A stretch of DNA of 64,000 bases, taken from positions 33,305,819 to 33,369,818 of the forward strand of contig NC_133770.1 in the NCBI RefSeq assembly GCF_003597395.2, given 5' to 3'. The notes under the pieces were generated by a model. It worked only from the letters and a program-made list of their open reading frames with translations, was not told the origin of the DNA and ran no database searches. The translations under genes were made by a program, and so were the position numbers. The DNA is from Chelonoidis abingdonii. Lineage: Eukaryota; Chordata; Testudines; Testudinidae. Below, piece by piece: positions 47,780 to 58,241 of the stretch. Each line of letters starts with the position of its first letter. Positions within the stretch are counted from its first letter, which is position 1.

Positions 47780-48390
47780 ATACTACTTACAGCGAAGTAA
47801 ATGGGAGTTTTCCACCGACCTCAGTGGGCCATTTGACTACACTCCAAAAGAAATGCAGTGTTATCAGTCAAAGGAGAAATCCACGTGGGTAGAACAAATC
47901 AAACTTCCAATAATCCTTTTCTGCAGGCTTGTTCTAAATCTGAGGCAGATATGATCTCTAATAAAATTAGGGACTTTAAATGTAACCATGACTTAAAAGG
48001 CCCCTTTTCTGATCCATTAAGTTAGTTCAACTACTCTTTATTGGCATACTTAATTATTCAGCTGCAAACTAGGAAATGCCAATCCTCCTTCTGATCTGCG
48101 TGTCTGTTATTTATTCACCCGAAGTCTGATCCTTTTTTTTTTCAAGTAAATTTAACAAACGCTTTCTCTATCTCTCTCAAATCCCTGTTCAGAAGATTAA
48201 AAAAGGGACATCTAAAGAGGATGTAATACACTGAGGCATCCACTATCTTAATGAGATTGATCCCATATTAGAAAGCTAAGGGTAATTCATGCCATCTGAC
48301 CAGATCATTTTAAATTTATGACAATGCCTCAACCAGCTTCAGTTTATATGCAGTAATCTGGCCAAAGGGACAGAAATTAGGAGTTCCTAA
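47780..48390 (-). mobile_element. L1/Tx1-like LINE RT C-terminal fragment
   Basis: Read on the minus strand from about 48330: DLVRWHELPLAF, then GINLIKIVDASVYYILFRCP and REIEKAFVKFT with KKRIRLRVNN, with stops between. This matches the L1-clade pattern W..LPL...GRINLIKM..LP..LY.F..LP...F..I...F..FIW..K.PR. It is the segment immediately upstream of the one retained at 46306-46870, but in opposite orientation, so it represents a separate insertion or a rearrangement. Confidence 0.7.
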
Positions 48391-48612
48391 TAATTAAAAT
48401 AGTTGAACTGTTAGTAAACTAAGAATCACAATGACGCAAGTGATAAAGGCAAGGATGGCCTGTTATAGTTTTTTTAAATTAGTTTTTAAATCCTAATGAA
48501 ACTATAACAAAATTCATAACTTTAATAATTCCAAGCATTGACAGATCTAAGTGGACAAAGAAGTAACATGTTGCTCACATAAAATATAACTCCTGCCACT
48601 TGCACTTACTGA

Positions 48613-48903
48613 GACTTGGTCTACACTACAGACTTCCCTCAGTATAACTATGTTGCTCAGAGGTGTGGATTTTCCACAGCCCCGAGTGATGCAGTTATAC
48701 CGACCAAACTTCTGGTGTAAACAATGCTATGTTGATGGAAAGGATTCTCCTGTTGACATAGTTACCACCTCTCCCAGAAGCAGAGTGCCTACATCAACAG
48801 GAGAAGCTCTCTCAGAGTAGGTAGCTTCTTCACTAAGCACTGCAGAGGCGTAGCTGCTTTGGTGCAGCTTTGCTGCTGCAGCACTATATATGTAGACAAG
48901 CCC
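48613..48903. mobile_element. Harbinger-like MITE with TGA duplication
   Basis: Termini GACTTGGTCTACACTAC and TATGTAGACAAGCCC are flanked by exact tga (48610-48612 and 48904-48906). The interior holds the family's 'tgttgctcagaggtgtgga' segment and GTTGATG / CATCAACAGGAGAAGC inverted blocks. Confidence 0.85.
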
Positions 48904-48906
48904 TGA

Positions 48907-49544
48907 ATATCAGTTAACAAGCTATAACTGCCAAATTTCTCTTCTGATATAAAATCCATTTGAGCAGAATATAATGTTGGCAATGGAGATTTAGAGACAT
49001 GCATGAAAAATTAAAGACATACAACAATCCAAACAAAATGCATCCTGCAATCCAGTCAAGGGCCCTTTTAATGTCAAGTCCCAGAATGAGCATATCAGAA
49101 CCAGTTCAGATTATAACTGGTTGAACTACTCGTTATGAATTAAGATCTGTTTCTGGTTAAGGAATCATTGATGAGCTGAGCCTGTTTTATTTAATGCATT
49201 GTTTATTCCCAAGCATTCACTTTGCATGAATATTTTTCAACTTATGGCTTGTGAACTATTTACTTTGACCATTTCGCTGTGTTCATTGTGTTATTGTGAC
49301 CCTACTCTTAAGAAAGTTTGGTGATTCATAAACAGTATTTGGGAATGCTCAATGGTTATACACACGCTCACAAGTAATGACTAATATGAGTTTGTATCAC
49401 AGCAAATCAAACTCAGCACCTTTATTCACAAACCTATTTTTGCATCAGGTGGTTTTTGTTTTGCTTTTTTCTTGTAATACTGAACCAGCTCTAGCTGAGA
49501 CAATGCTACTAAACCTGAAGCATGGGGGAAAGTACAGGGAAGGG
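48907..49544. other. No recognised feature
   Basis: AT-rich; could hold degraded middle parts of the minus-strand L1-like element, but none could be read. Confidence 0.3.
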
Positions 49545-49742
49545 TAAAATTTTGTCATGGGTATTTTTAGTAAAAGTCATGGGCAGATTGCAGGCAATAA
49601 ACAATAAATCACAGAAGCCTGATCTCTGCAGTGCAGGGCTGACAGCTGGAGCCTTGCCTCCCAGGACTGAGATCTGAGCCCCGGGGCTGAAGTCACAGAG
49701 GTCACCTAAAATCACAGAAGCCGTGACCAACTCGTAGCCTTA
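49545..49742. mobile_element. MITE related to 5685-6142
   Basis: Left part AAATTTTGTCATGGGTATTT and right part CAAGCCGTGACC-like CCGTGACCAACTCGTAGCCTTA; both match the subterminal sequences of the 5.7-kb copy. Ends not fully resolved. Confidence 0.5.
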
Positions 49743-49999
49743 GGCATAGGTCATAAGTCCCACCACAAAGACAGCTGGAAATGCTCTAGGGATATTCACT
49801 GCTCATTCAATGGAGATCATAATTTGGATCATAAGGTGGATTAGCATGTCTCCCCGTTTATCACAGCTCATGGGTGTGTCCTAGATTTCCCCCTACTCCT
49901 CCCTGTTTAACAGAAAGACCCTATTTATTATCTCTCTAACTTGCACCACAATACAACTCACCTGTCCCTGGCACAGACAAGTAGCATTTTGCTCTCTCT

Positions 50000-50240
50000 C
50001 ATTCCCATACCACTTCAGCTGACATAGGAATCAGCACTGTGAATCTTGAGCCTGGCAGCAGGTGGGTCCAGTTAAATAAAGAGCCTCTGCATGTGTTACG
50101 GGAGCATCTTCCACAATCGTCTTTAGTAGGATCAATGGCAATAGTCAAAGCCCCACAAGTGGCTCCTATTCGGCTGGCCAGGGCTTTAGCAAATATCCTG
50201 GAGTCAACATGAACCAAATGAACCTCTGTAGCCCATAGGC
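50000..50240 (-). mobile_element. L1/Tx1-like LINE RT N-terminal fragment
   Basis: The minus strand encodes HVDSRIFAKALASRIGA, matching the L1-clade RT motif 1 region (N.D.KI.AK.LA.RL), followed by a degenerate 'IDPTKDDCGRCSRNT...LFNW' where HPDQ.GF..GR....N is expected. Same strand as 47780-48390, so both may be remains of one element interrupted by later insertions. Confidence 0.6.
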
Positions 50241-51229
50241 ACTAGGACTCATGCTTTCACATACAGTATGTCAGATAGTAATTGTCAGGAAGGTTAAGAT
50301 ACTTTTCTAACAAACATATTACCTGTAGGCTATTTTCATATTATTGACAATAATATTTCCAAATATTTCCTGAAAAAATGAAAAATAATTTCTTTAATAT
50401 TTCTTATTTCTTGTGCAAATTAATGTATACTTATCATCTGGTGTCTGGTCTAACAGCCAGTTGTAGAATTTTAAATATACTATAATTTTTCATGTTTGTT
50501 GCAATTTCTCTGAATTTCTGCTCTCTTAGCTTTTCAGCCCCTTGAAGTTAAACTACTTTTTAATCTGGAAAATTGGCGATATAATTTCTGTAACTTGATC
50601 ATCCCAAAAGAAAACATTTAACTGCTTCAAAAATTTAACCAGCTTTTCTAGTCATCTGGTCCATGGAACGGTGGATTACTCCGTCAAGCCAGCCAAATTT
50701 AACCTGGAAAAGAACCAGATTTAGCAACCGTATCAAAAGCAGAGATTGTCCCAAGAGGCTTAAAACTCATATTCTATTCAAATACAAGCCAAAGGGGATA
50801 TCACAAACAAGTTCAAGACATCCTATTTTAAAAGTGAATGGAAAATCTATTTCTTTTTAAAGCAGTTTAAAATCCCAAATTAGTAGTAGATACGTACACA
50901 GAGTTAAACATCACAAATACAGTTCAAAGATATTGGTTGAAAAACCAGTCTCTTTTTTTGCCGATTTTATTCCCTCTTAAATCAGTGCAAAATTAGAGTC
51001 ACTCCACTGAAGTCAGTGGAATTACACCAGTGTAAGAACAGGGTGGGGAGATATGAATCATGCCCTGGAAAAAGTTCTGCCTCCCCTGCAGCAGCTGATG
51101 ACATTGCTAATGATTTAATGTAGAGCAGGGAAAGAACAATGGACACAAAGGGCCAAGTCTCTGATTTTCACGGAGCTGCACCAATTTACTCCAGCAGAGA
51201 GCTTAAAAAGAATCCAGAATTTACATTTA
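50241..51229. other. No gene; small amniote-type repeat remnants
   Basis: Mostly unrecognised. 50985-51035 contains CACTCCACTGAAGTCAGTGG with ATTACACCAGTGTAA, a frequent short reptile repeat motif; 51140-51200 may be its mate. Confidence 0.35.
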
Positions 51230-51650
51230 GCCAGGTATGGCAGGGCAGGGGTGAAACCCCTTGAATGCCCTGTTAAAATGCTGGCTATGCCCTGCTTTCG
51301 GGCAGAGAGGCCAGAGGCAGAAGTGAAAAGCAGCCAGCAAGGAGCCCAGCTGCAGGCCCTAAGGAGGGCTGGCTCACTGCAATAGACTGAGCTAAGCAGC
51401 GACAGCTGGGCTGAAGGCTGGGAGGGCTATAAAAGCCCTGAACAAAACTCAGTTAGTAGGGTAGCTTGGGAGGGGATAAGAAGCTACGGTGCTGTCTCCT
51501 CACTGCAGGGAGCCTCAAAAGACCCTGGAATGGGTTGGAAAGGGGCTAACTGTTGGGGAATAAAGGGGACTGCACGGTAGCACTGTAAAATAAAGTACAA
51601 GGGTGAAACACCAGAAGGCATGAGAACTCTTATTTTATCAGCCCCAGCAC
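51230..51650 (+). promoter_or_regulatory. TATA-containing segment, possible LTR remnant
   Basis: GGGCTATAAAAGCCC at about 51426-51440 is a good TATA element in a palindromic context. An AATAAAG lies near 51561 and AAATAAAG near 51588. The arrangement resembles an LTR U3-R, but no termini or duplication were found. Could also be chance. Confidence 0.3.
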
Positions 51651-52473
51651 AGGGTGAGAAGGGGGAAACCTGTGCAGACCCTGAGACACCAGGAAATAAT
51701 TCTTTGTCTCCAGTCCTGCTTGCATTGTCTAGGGGATTATTGCTGTTTACTTCAGCGGAAGCTGGACCAGAACTCTTCAGTTTACCTATGAATATTTCCG
51801 AAATATTGAAGCACAGGATGTTATGCCAATGTCAACAGTTACTTCACTTCAGAATACACTCTGTGAAAAGAGAGAGAGGAGTAACACCATTAATGCTAAA
51901 CTGAGCATCAGATTTGAAATTAGCTGACAGTCACAGTGAAAAGTAGAGAGAATAAGGTGGGGGAACCATTAGGAGCCAAGTACTGCTGGCTATTACAACC
52001 ATCATTGACTTCATGGTAACTGAGAACAGAATATAGCCTAATATCAAGCAAACCCTATGAATGTATCTTTACCAAGCTGCAAACTCCATTTTGAAGATCC
52101 TTCCTGGCAACCTTATCTGTTGTCCTTTGCCTCCATATTTGGCCAAAGCCCCACCATGTAGAGATGGAGGGTTGAAAAAGGGTAGTTGACTTTAAGTACC
52201 CAAGCACTGGAAATTTATTTGCTCTAGACAAAAGATGGGTCCTTAGCCAGAAGAACTGGTTTCATAGTGAGGAAACTGCCTTGGCAAGGAAGACACATAA
52301 CTAGAGCCAGTGACCTGGCAGGAGGCTGAACTAGAAGTCACTTTACAGGGGCCTGAAGGTTGGCAGAACCAGTTCTGCTTTGGTGCCACTTTCTCCAGGC
52401 CATGAGGCAGAAGTAATCCAGCACATAAGAGCATGCATGAGGCTACCTGCCTTCCTGGATACTGAGGGTCTCC
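51651..52473. other. No recognised feature
   Basis: Mixed sequence; a 94-codon frame at 51620-51904 lacks recognisable features. Confidence 0.35.
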
Positions 52474-53184
52474 CAGGGCTGCCCAGAGGAGCAATTTGCC
52501 CCAGGCCCTGCAGGGGCCCCCACGAGAATGTCAGAGGCTCCCCCCCGCCTCCACCTTCCCCCATCCCCCGGCGCCTCAGGAGCAGTCCTGGACAGAGCTA
52601 AAGCGGTGTGGCTCCACTGGGGCCTGAGCTCTTCCTGCTCAGGGACGCGTGGTAAGGGGGCGGGGCTGCGAGCTGTGGCCTAGTGGTGGGAGCTCAAGTC
52701 CTGTGGAGCCACGCCCCTTTAGCTCTATCCAGGGCTGCTTCTGGACGTAGCACGCTCAGGCTCTGGGAGAGGGGGGAGTAAGCAGCATGGTAAGCCCCTC
52801 TGAGCCGGACACTCCCCTGACCTCCTTCTCCAAGCCCAGCCCCTCTGAGCCAGACACGCCCCCAACCCCACAGCCCTGACCTCCAGCTCTGAGCCCAGCC
52901 CCTGCGAACTGGGCAGCGACAGCCCATTGGAACCAACCATCACCATCGCCCAGCAACAGCCCATTATGTAATTGCAAATGTATACATACCATTAAAGCAT
53001 TTAATGTTTTTAAATAAAGTATTTCGTGCATTTTCAAATTATTAAAAATTAATTTTTGATTGTATTTCACTGGTTAGCATAATGTATTTGGAAATGTAAA
53101 AAATATAGTATTGCAACTTTTTTTATGGAAGGGGCCCCCAAAATTGCTTTGCCCCAGGTCCCCTGAATCCTCTGGGTGACCCTG
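52474..53184. mobile_element. hAT-like element with 7/8 duplication
   Basis: The left end CAGGGCTGCCCAGAGGAGC and right end TCTGGGTGACCCTG are imperfect inverted repeats; CAATTTGCCCCAGGCCCTGC is mirrored by TTGCTTTGCCCCAGGTCCCC. Flanks gggtctcc (52466-52473) and gggtcccc (53185-53192) match at 7 of 8. GC-rich interior, no transposase. Confidence 0.82.
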
Positions 53185-54249
53185 GGGTCCCCAAAGACTC
53201 CCAAGGAAAGGGTTAGCTAGTGAGTGGCACTGCGGTTAAGATGTTTATTGTTCTGTATGATCTGTCCTCTTTTGTGCTTTATATGATTGGATATAAAAGA
53301 GCAAATGCATTAGACTCTAGGCAAAGTGTCTCTCTATGTGTTAAATGATTCACAATTACTGCCTGCCTCTGGAGAGAAGTAAACTGTACATCAGAAGCAT
53401 CACACCTTTGGGGTGGAGTTCTGGGAGAGGGTGTGTCACCATTGCGCCCAAAGGGGTAAAGCTGCTGGACAGCTGGTTCCAGCTCTCAGAAAGGGATGCC
53501 AGAGAGAAGTCCTATGCCTTGAGATGTTGCCTCGGGACGCCAAGATTGAGGCAGTGGCTGGATTCAGCTCAAGCTCTGGATGGAAATGTAGAACACCTGG
53601 AGATTCAAGGACCCAGAGGCTTGGTTTCCCCTCACAGAAGTCCAGTGGGTGGCTGGAAGGGAGCACCAGGCCAGATCTGTGACAACACGCAATAGCATCT
53701 ACAGTCTGGGAAGATACAGTTGCTTTGTGGCCAGGTATCAAGGACAATACTAATACAGGGGCTGAGGCAAATACTACTGAACTTTATTATGACCAAGAAG
53801 TAAGCAAAGCAAAGTTAAAGGACCTCTTAGAAAGGTAGAAAAAACAAAAGGGAATAGGGAAAATAACAGCAGCCTTATGGGTGTAGGGAAGCTTTAATTA
53901 AATATGGCATACAATGGGTTATTGGAGAAAGGGATGGATTAAATCCCTTAAACCCCTGCATACAAGTTACTGGCAGAAGGCTAGTGCTAGGGATGCCTTT
54001 CTGGCTAGCATGGTAAGAAGGACACATCAAAATAACTAGGGAGTATACATAGTATGACAACAATGTTAAGTTAAAAAAAAAGAAGGCAGATGCACTCACA
54101 GACATCAGGGAGCTCGCGCTCTGAGAGGCTGGAAAGTTGACAGGTAGAAGCCTTGAGAGGTGAGTGGGTGAAACACTGTGTCTGTAAACAGGTAAGATTT
54201 TGGTTCTCTCACTGTCTCTTTTCAAATTAAGAAGATTTAGGCTTATGCA
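53185..54249. other. Unrecognised; possible old LTR-element remnant
   Basis: GGATATAAAAGAGC near 53290 could be an LTR TATA box. A short frame near 53780-53840 reads '...SKAKLKDLLER' before a stop, faintly like a SAP-type motif at a gag start. Both are weak. No gene called. Confidence 0.3.
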
Positions 54250-55372
54250 TAGGGTTGCCAACTGTCTAATAGCAAAAACCCAAACCCACTCTTGCCCTGC
54301 TCCTTCCCCAAGGACCTGCCCCTTCTCCAAGGCCCTGCCCCCACTCACTCCAGCCAGCCTCCCTCGGTCGCTCGCTCTCACTCACTTTCACTGGCTGGGG
54401 CAGGGTATTGAGGTGTGGGATGGGGTGAGGGCTCTGGGTTGGGGAGTGGGTCCATGGGATTTGGAGTGTCAGAGGTGGTTCTGGGCTGAGCCTGGGGCAA
54501 GGCATTGGGGTGCAGGAGGTGTGGGCTCTGGGAGGGAGTGTGGATATGGGTGGGGGTGCAGGTTCTGGGAGGCAGTTTGGGTGCAGGGTATGGGCTCTGG
54601 GCTGGGGCAGGGGTTTGAGGTGCAGGAGGGGATGCAGGGCGTGGGCTCTGGGAGTGGGTTTGGGTGCAGCATGCAGGCTCTGGGAGGGAGTTTGGGTCCG
54701 GGCGGGGGTGAAAGGTGTAGGTTCTGGGAAGGAGTTTGGGTGCAGGAGGGGATGCAGGGTGTGGGTTCTGGGGAGGGAGTCTGGGTGCGGCATGCAGGCT
54801 CTGGGCTGGGGCAGGGGTTGGGATGTGGGCTCCGGAAGAGAGTTTTGGTGTGGGAGGGGGCTCAGGGCAGAGCTGGAGGCAAGGGTTTGGGGTGCAGGAG
54901 GGGGTGGCCGCTGAGAGGGAATTTGGGTGTGAAGTGCAGGCTCTGGGCTGGGGCAGAGGGGGTACGGGAGGGGGTAAGGGGTGCGGGAGAGGGTCAGGGG
55001 TACAGCACTTACCTCAGGCGGCTCCCAAAAGTGACCAGCACATACCTCTGACAGCGGATCCTAGGCGATGGGGAGCCAGAGAGATGCACAAGCAGCCCCT
55101 GTCTGCAGGAACCACAGTTCCTGGACAATGGGAGCTGTGGAGTCAGTGCTCGGGGTAGAGACAGTGTGCGCAGACCCCCTACTTCCCCACCCCCCCATCC
55201 CGGGGCCACAGGGAGCAGCATGGAGCGAGGGCAGGCAGGAAGCCTGCCTTAGCCCTGCTGCACTGCTGGACTGTTAGCACCCATAATCTCCCAGTTTGGC
55301 TGCAGTAGCCTCCGGGAGATAGGGTCTGATTCCAGGAGACTCCTGGCAAAACTGGGAGGGTTGGCAACCCTA
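54250..55372. mobile_element. hAT-type element carrying an internal minisatellite; perfect 8-bp duplication
   Basis: Ends TAGGGTTGCCAACTG and GGGTTGGCAACCCTA, flanked by exact cttatgca (54242-54249 and 55373-55380). About 54390-55005 is an imperfect tandem array of GTGCAGGCTCTGGGAGGGAG and TTTGGGTGCAGG-type units, which creates the 283-codon plus-strand and 175-codon minus-strand frames. The right third is non-repetitive. No transposase. Confidence 0.9.
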
Positions 55373-56439
55373 CTTATGCAGGCAAGCCTGGCTGCAAGTT
55401 TAAAGCTAGGTCTGACTTCTGTATTTGGAGCTAATTTGACCGTTGATTTTCTAAGAAGCTTTAGTTCGTTTAAGACACTTAGGGATCTTATTTCTGGGAG
55501 AAGTCCATGCTGAGGAGAGGAATGGCCCACAAGCCTCTGAGGAACAGTAATGAAGAGGAGCCCTGCACCTATGTCATGCTTGGATTCTCCTTGGGGATCC
55601 TTCCCCAAAGCAGCCAGCACACGGCAATAGCCAGTATATCAGCTTCCCTGTTTCCAGACCCAAAATAATTGGCCAAGGGCACCAGGCCCAGCAGCAGGCC
55701 CAGCAGCCTCGCCCTCCCCTTCTCTGCATGGGAAACAGTAGCAGCTGGGAGGAACCTGTGTAGCTTTCTGACATCTTTCACTTCGCTCTGAAATCTGGGC
55801 CCAGATTCTCAGTTCCTCCTTTACTAATCCAGGCACAGGAAGTGATAAGAGGGCCAAGGGGAGCTTTGAGACACCTTGGGCTCTTCGAATTCCTGGGGCA
55901 ATTGAGGCAAGCCTGTCTCTCAGATAAATCAGAGCTTCTTCAAGACTACTTTAATTTATGCTCAGACTGCCCATAGCCCCCTAAGGCCACCAGCAGCTGA
56001 GAGTAACTGGGTCACAGAGCGCTGGCTGCGCCTCCTCCCTCCCAACCCAGGGCCAGGAGAAAAGCCAGTGAAGGTCCATTCTTGGAGCTCTACCCCAGCT
56101 GGAAAACCCTTTACTTCAAGAATAAACCTTTGGAGCCATTTAAGCCGGGCTTAGGGCCCCTTTATATCTCCCTAGGAGCAGTGTAAAGGGCCCTTAGCAA
56201 GAGAAAGAATTGAGCCCTTAGAGGCCAGCAGTTTCCTGCTGCATTACTATTAGCTGTTGATCTCCCTCAGCCTCATGCAACCAGTTCATTCTGCTTTTTA
56301 CCCTTCTCTTCTCCCCTTCCCCATTTCTCCCTCCTTCCCTTTCCCCACACCCCCTTCTTCCAACAGTCCCTGATCACTTTGCTCATAGTTTATGTTATAC
56401 CCCCCTTCCTCCCTCACTTCACCTCTGTTTGCCCTTTTA
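55373..56439. other. No recognised feature
   Basis: Moderately GC-rich unique sequence; 123- and 72-codon minus frames have no domains I recognise. Confidence 0.35.
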
Positions 56440-56575
56440 GACTGCAAGTTCTTTGGGATAGAAACTGTGTCTTCCCCTGTGTTTGTACCACACATAGCTC
56501 AGTGGGGACCTGGCTCCTGATTGCAGCCTTTGGGCATGGCTGTAATATTAATAGCAACAACTGATAGCATTGGCT
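56440..56575 (+). mobile_element. MIR SINE 3' portion
   Basis: ACTGCAAGTTCTTTGGGATA, 'gaaactgtgtcttcccc', 'tgtttgtacca' and 'agctcagtggggacct' follow the order of a reptile MIR/L2-type tail; the head is missing. Confidence 0.65.
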
Positions 56576-57177
56576 GTGCTCTGGCTGCAGTTGCACCAGG
56601 CACAAAATGTGCCTGAAAACCATGGATGCAGTGCGAGTTTGAAGAGCCATGGTAATGTGCTGTCTGTTATTTCTGCCAAAGTTATATAAAGTTTTGTGGT
56701 TTTCTTTATTAAAGAAGGATATTCTTTTGCAGCAGGCCCAAATAGAATTTTTGCTGATTAAGAAAGCCTAGCCTCAAAAGCAGAGGCTGCCCTAGGGTTT
56801 TAGGCAAAGAACAACTCCTTATGTCAGGCTCTGTTATTGATTAGTGCACCTATTCCTCTGTTGGCCAGTTATCTCCAATCTGCACCTTGCAGCCTAAGAT
56901 ATATGGTCAACATTTACCTTTGTCTGCAGCATGTCTGGGATTTCTACCCCTGAATACATCACAGTGGGGGGAGGTGGCAAGTCCATTTTTAGTGTGATGG
57001 TAAGGGAGCAGTTTAAAATTTGTCAAACACTCACGTCACCAGCTCTACTTGGCTTCCAGCTTGTGTCTGTCAAGGGGTCACAATGCAGCAGAGGGCACCA
57101 AAGTCATCAGCTAAGACAACTGGGGATGAATAAACAGAAGTAGCAAGATCATTAACTGGTAAACATTAGCTGGAAAG

Positions 57178-57445
57178 GCAGCTTGGGCTAGTGAATAGGG
57201 CAGTGGACCAACACTTAGAAGATCAGGGTCATTCCCATTTCTCTGCCAGTGACCTTCTCTGTGAGCTTGGGCAAGTCACTTCACTCTCTCTGTCTCTGTT
57301 CCCCCCCCCGCCAACCCTTTGTCTTGTCTGTAAGTTCTTTGGGGCAGGGACTCTCTCACTGTATGGCGGTATAGCACCTAGCACAGTGGGGTCTTTGTCT
57401 CTTTTTGTGGCCTCTAGGTGCTACTACAATACAAATAACATGGAG
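57178..57445 (+). mobile_element. Near full-length MIR SINE
   Basis: tRNA-like head (GGGCTAGTGAATAGGGCAGT), MIR core (CTGTGAGCTTGGGCAAGTCA and CTTCACTCTCTCTGTCTCTG), then tail (TAAGTTCTTTGGGGCAGGGA, 'tagcacctagcacagtgggg' and 'ctctaggtgctactacaata') in the canonical order. The best preserved MIR in the window. Confidence 0.88.
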
Positions 57446-57646
57446 GGGGCCAGGTAATAAGTAGCATCTAGGGTTAAAATCCTATTGTGGGGAATTGGGA
57501 GGTTGCACAGGATCAGGTGCTTGCTTAGGTTGGCTGGCATCTGTTGTTGGACTAATGATAGCGTTAGTTGTGTTTCTTTTTTGTTACTAATAACACTATT
57601 TAGCAGTCAGAGAGCACTTTTCATCTTCAAAGCACTTACATAATAA

Positions 57647-57956
57647 GGCTATATCTGTGCTTGGAGCTGGGGGTATGATCCCCAGCTCACATACATGTAC
57701 TCACACTAGCTCTCATCAAGCTAGTCCACTAAACATAGTAATGTGGCCATGGTAGCACAGGCAGAAGAAGCACCAGCTAGCCACCCCAAGTGTGTACCCC
57801 TGTGGCCAGGCAGGTTTGTATTCGGGGAAGCTAGGCCATGCTGCCGCTCACCACTGCCTGTGCTCCCACAGCTATGAGACTATTTTTACTGTGCTAGTGG
57901 AATGAGAGCTACAGTGAGTATGTCTACATGAGCTAGTTCCAAGTGTAGACGTAGCC
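57647..57956. mobile_element. Harbinger-like MITE
   Basis: Left end GGCTATATCTGTGCTTGGAG and right end CCAAGTGTAGACGTAGCC are inverted repeats. The central region mirrors itself around GTGTGTACCCCTGTGG. TNA duplications are not clear here. Confidence 0.68.
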
Positions 57957-58019
57957 ACAGAGCCTGATTCTGATCTCATGCAGTATACAGCCGAAGCAAG
58001 CATTCTAAATTAATGGAGT

Positions 58020-58228
58020 CAAGTATCAGAGGGGTAGCTGTGTTAGTCTGGATCTGTAAAAGCAGCAAAGAGTCCTGTGGCACCTTATAGACTAACAGAC
58101 ATTTTGGAGCATGAGCTTTCGCGGGTGAATACGAATATGAACTGACGAAGTGGGTATTCACCCACGAAAGCTCATGCTCCAAAACGTCTGTTAGTCTATA
58201 AGGTGCCACAGGACTCTTTGCTGCTTTT
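58020..58228. mobile_element. Penelope-like inverted dimer (foldback) with 13-bp duplication
   Basis: Exact 13-bp duplications aaattaatggagt flank the insert (58007-58019 and 58229-58241). Inside, a left arm at 58057-58132 and a right arm at 58154-58229 are 76-bp inverted repeats differing at only two positions (both transitions), separated by a 21-bp spacer. A unique 37-bp head with AGGGGTAGCTGTGTTAGTCT precedes the left arm. The long, variable-length duplication suggests target-primed insertion. The spacer plus right arm contain a hammerhead-like motif. Confidence 0.85.
58142..58179 (+). ncRNA. Hammerhead-ribozyme-like motif
   Basis: CTGACGA (58142-58148), one extra A (58149), stem II GTGGGT/ACCCAC (58150-58155 with 58160-58165) around ATTC, GAAA (58166-58169), stem III AGC/GCT around TCAT (58169-58178), then C58179 at the predicted cleavage position after U16.1. 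This contains all conserved hammerhead core residues; the extra A between A9 and stem II departs from the strict consensus. Stem I pairing upstream (gaatatgaa) is not convincing in this copy. Confidence 0.62.
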
Positions 58229-58241
58229 AAATTAATGGAGT

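Noticed and set aside
46306..48390. Twin-primed (5'-inverted) single L1 insertion
   Set aside because: The 3' segment lies to the left in sense and the upstream segment to the right in antisense, the opposite of the order expected from twin priming.
51424..51440. TATA box of a host gene
   Set aside because: No downstream exon is recognisable, and the setting is more like a decayed LTR. Kept only as a low-confidence feature.
54200..55051. Longest open frame in the window (283 codons, plus strand)
   Set aside because: It spans the G-rich tandem array inside the 54250-55372 transposon. Its Gly/Trp/Val-rich repetitive peptide is what such an array gives in an open frame.
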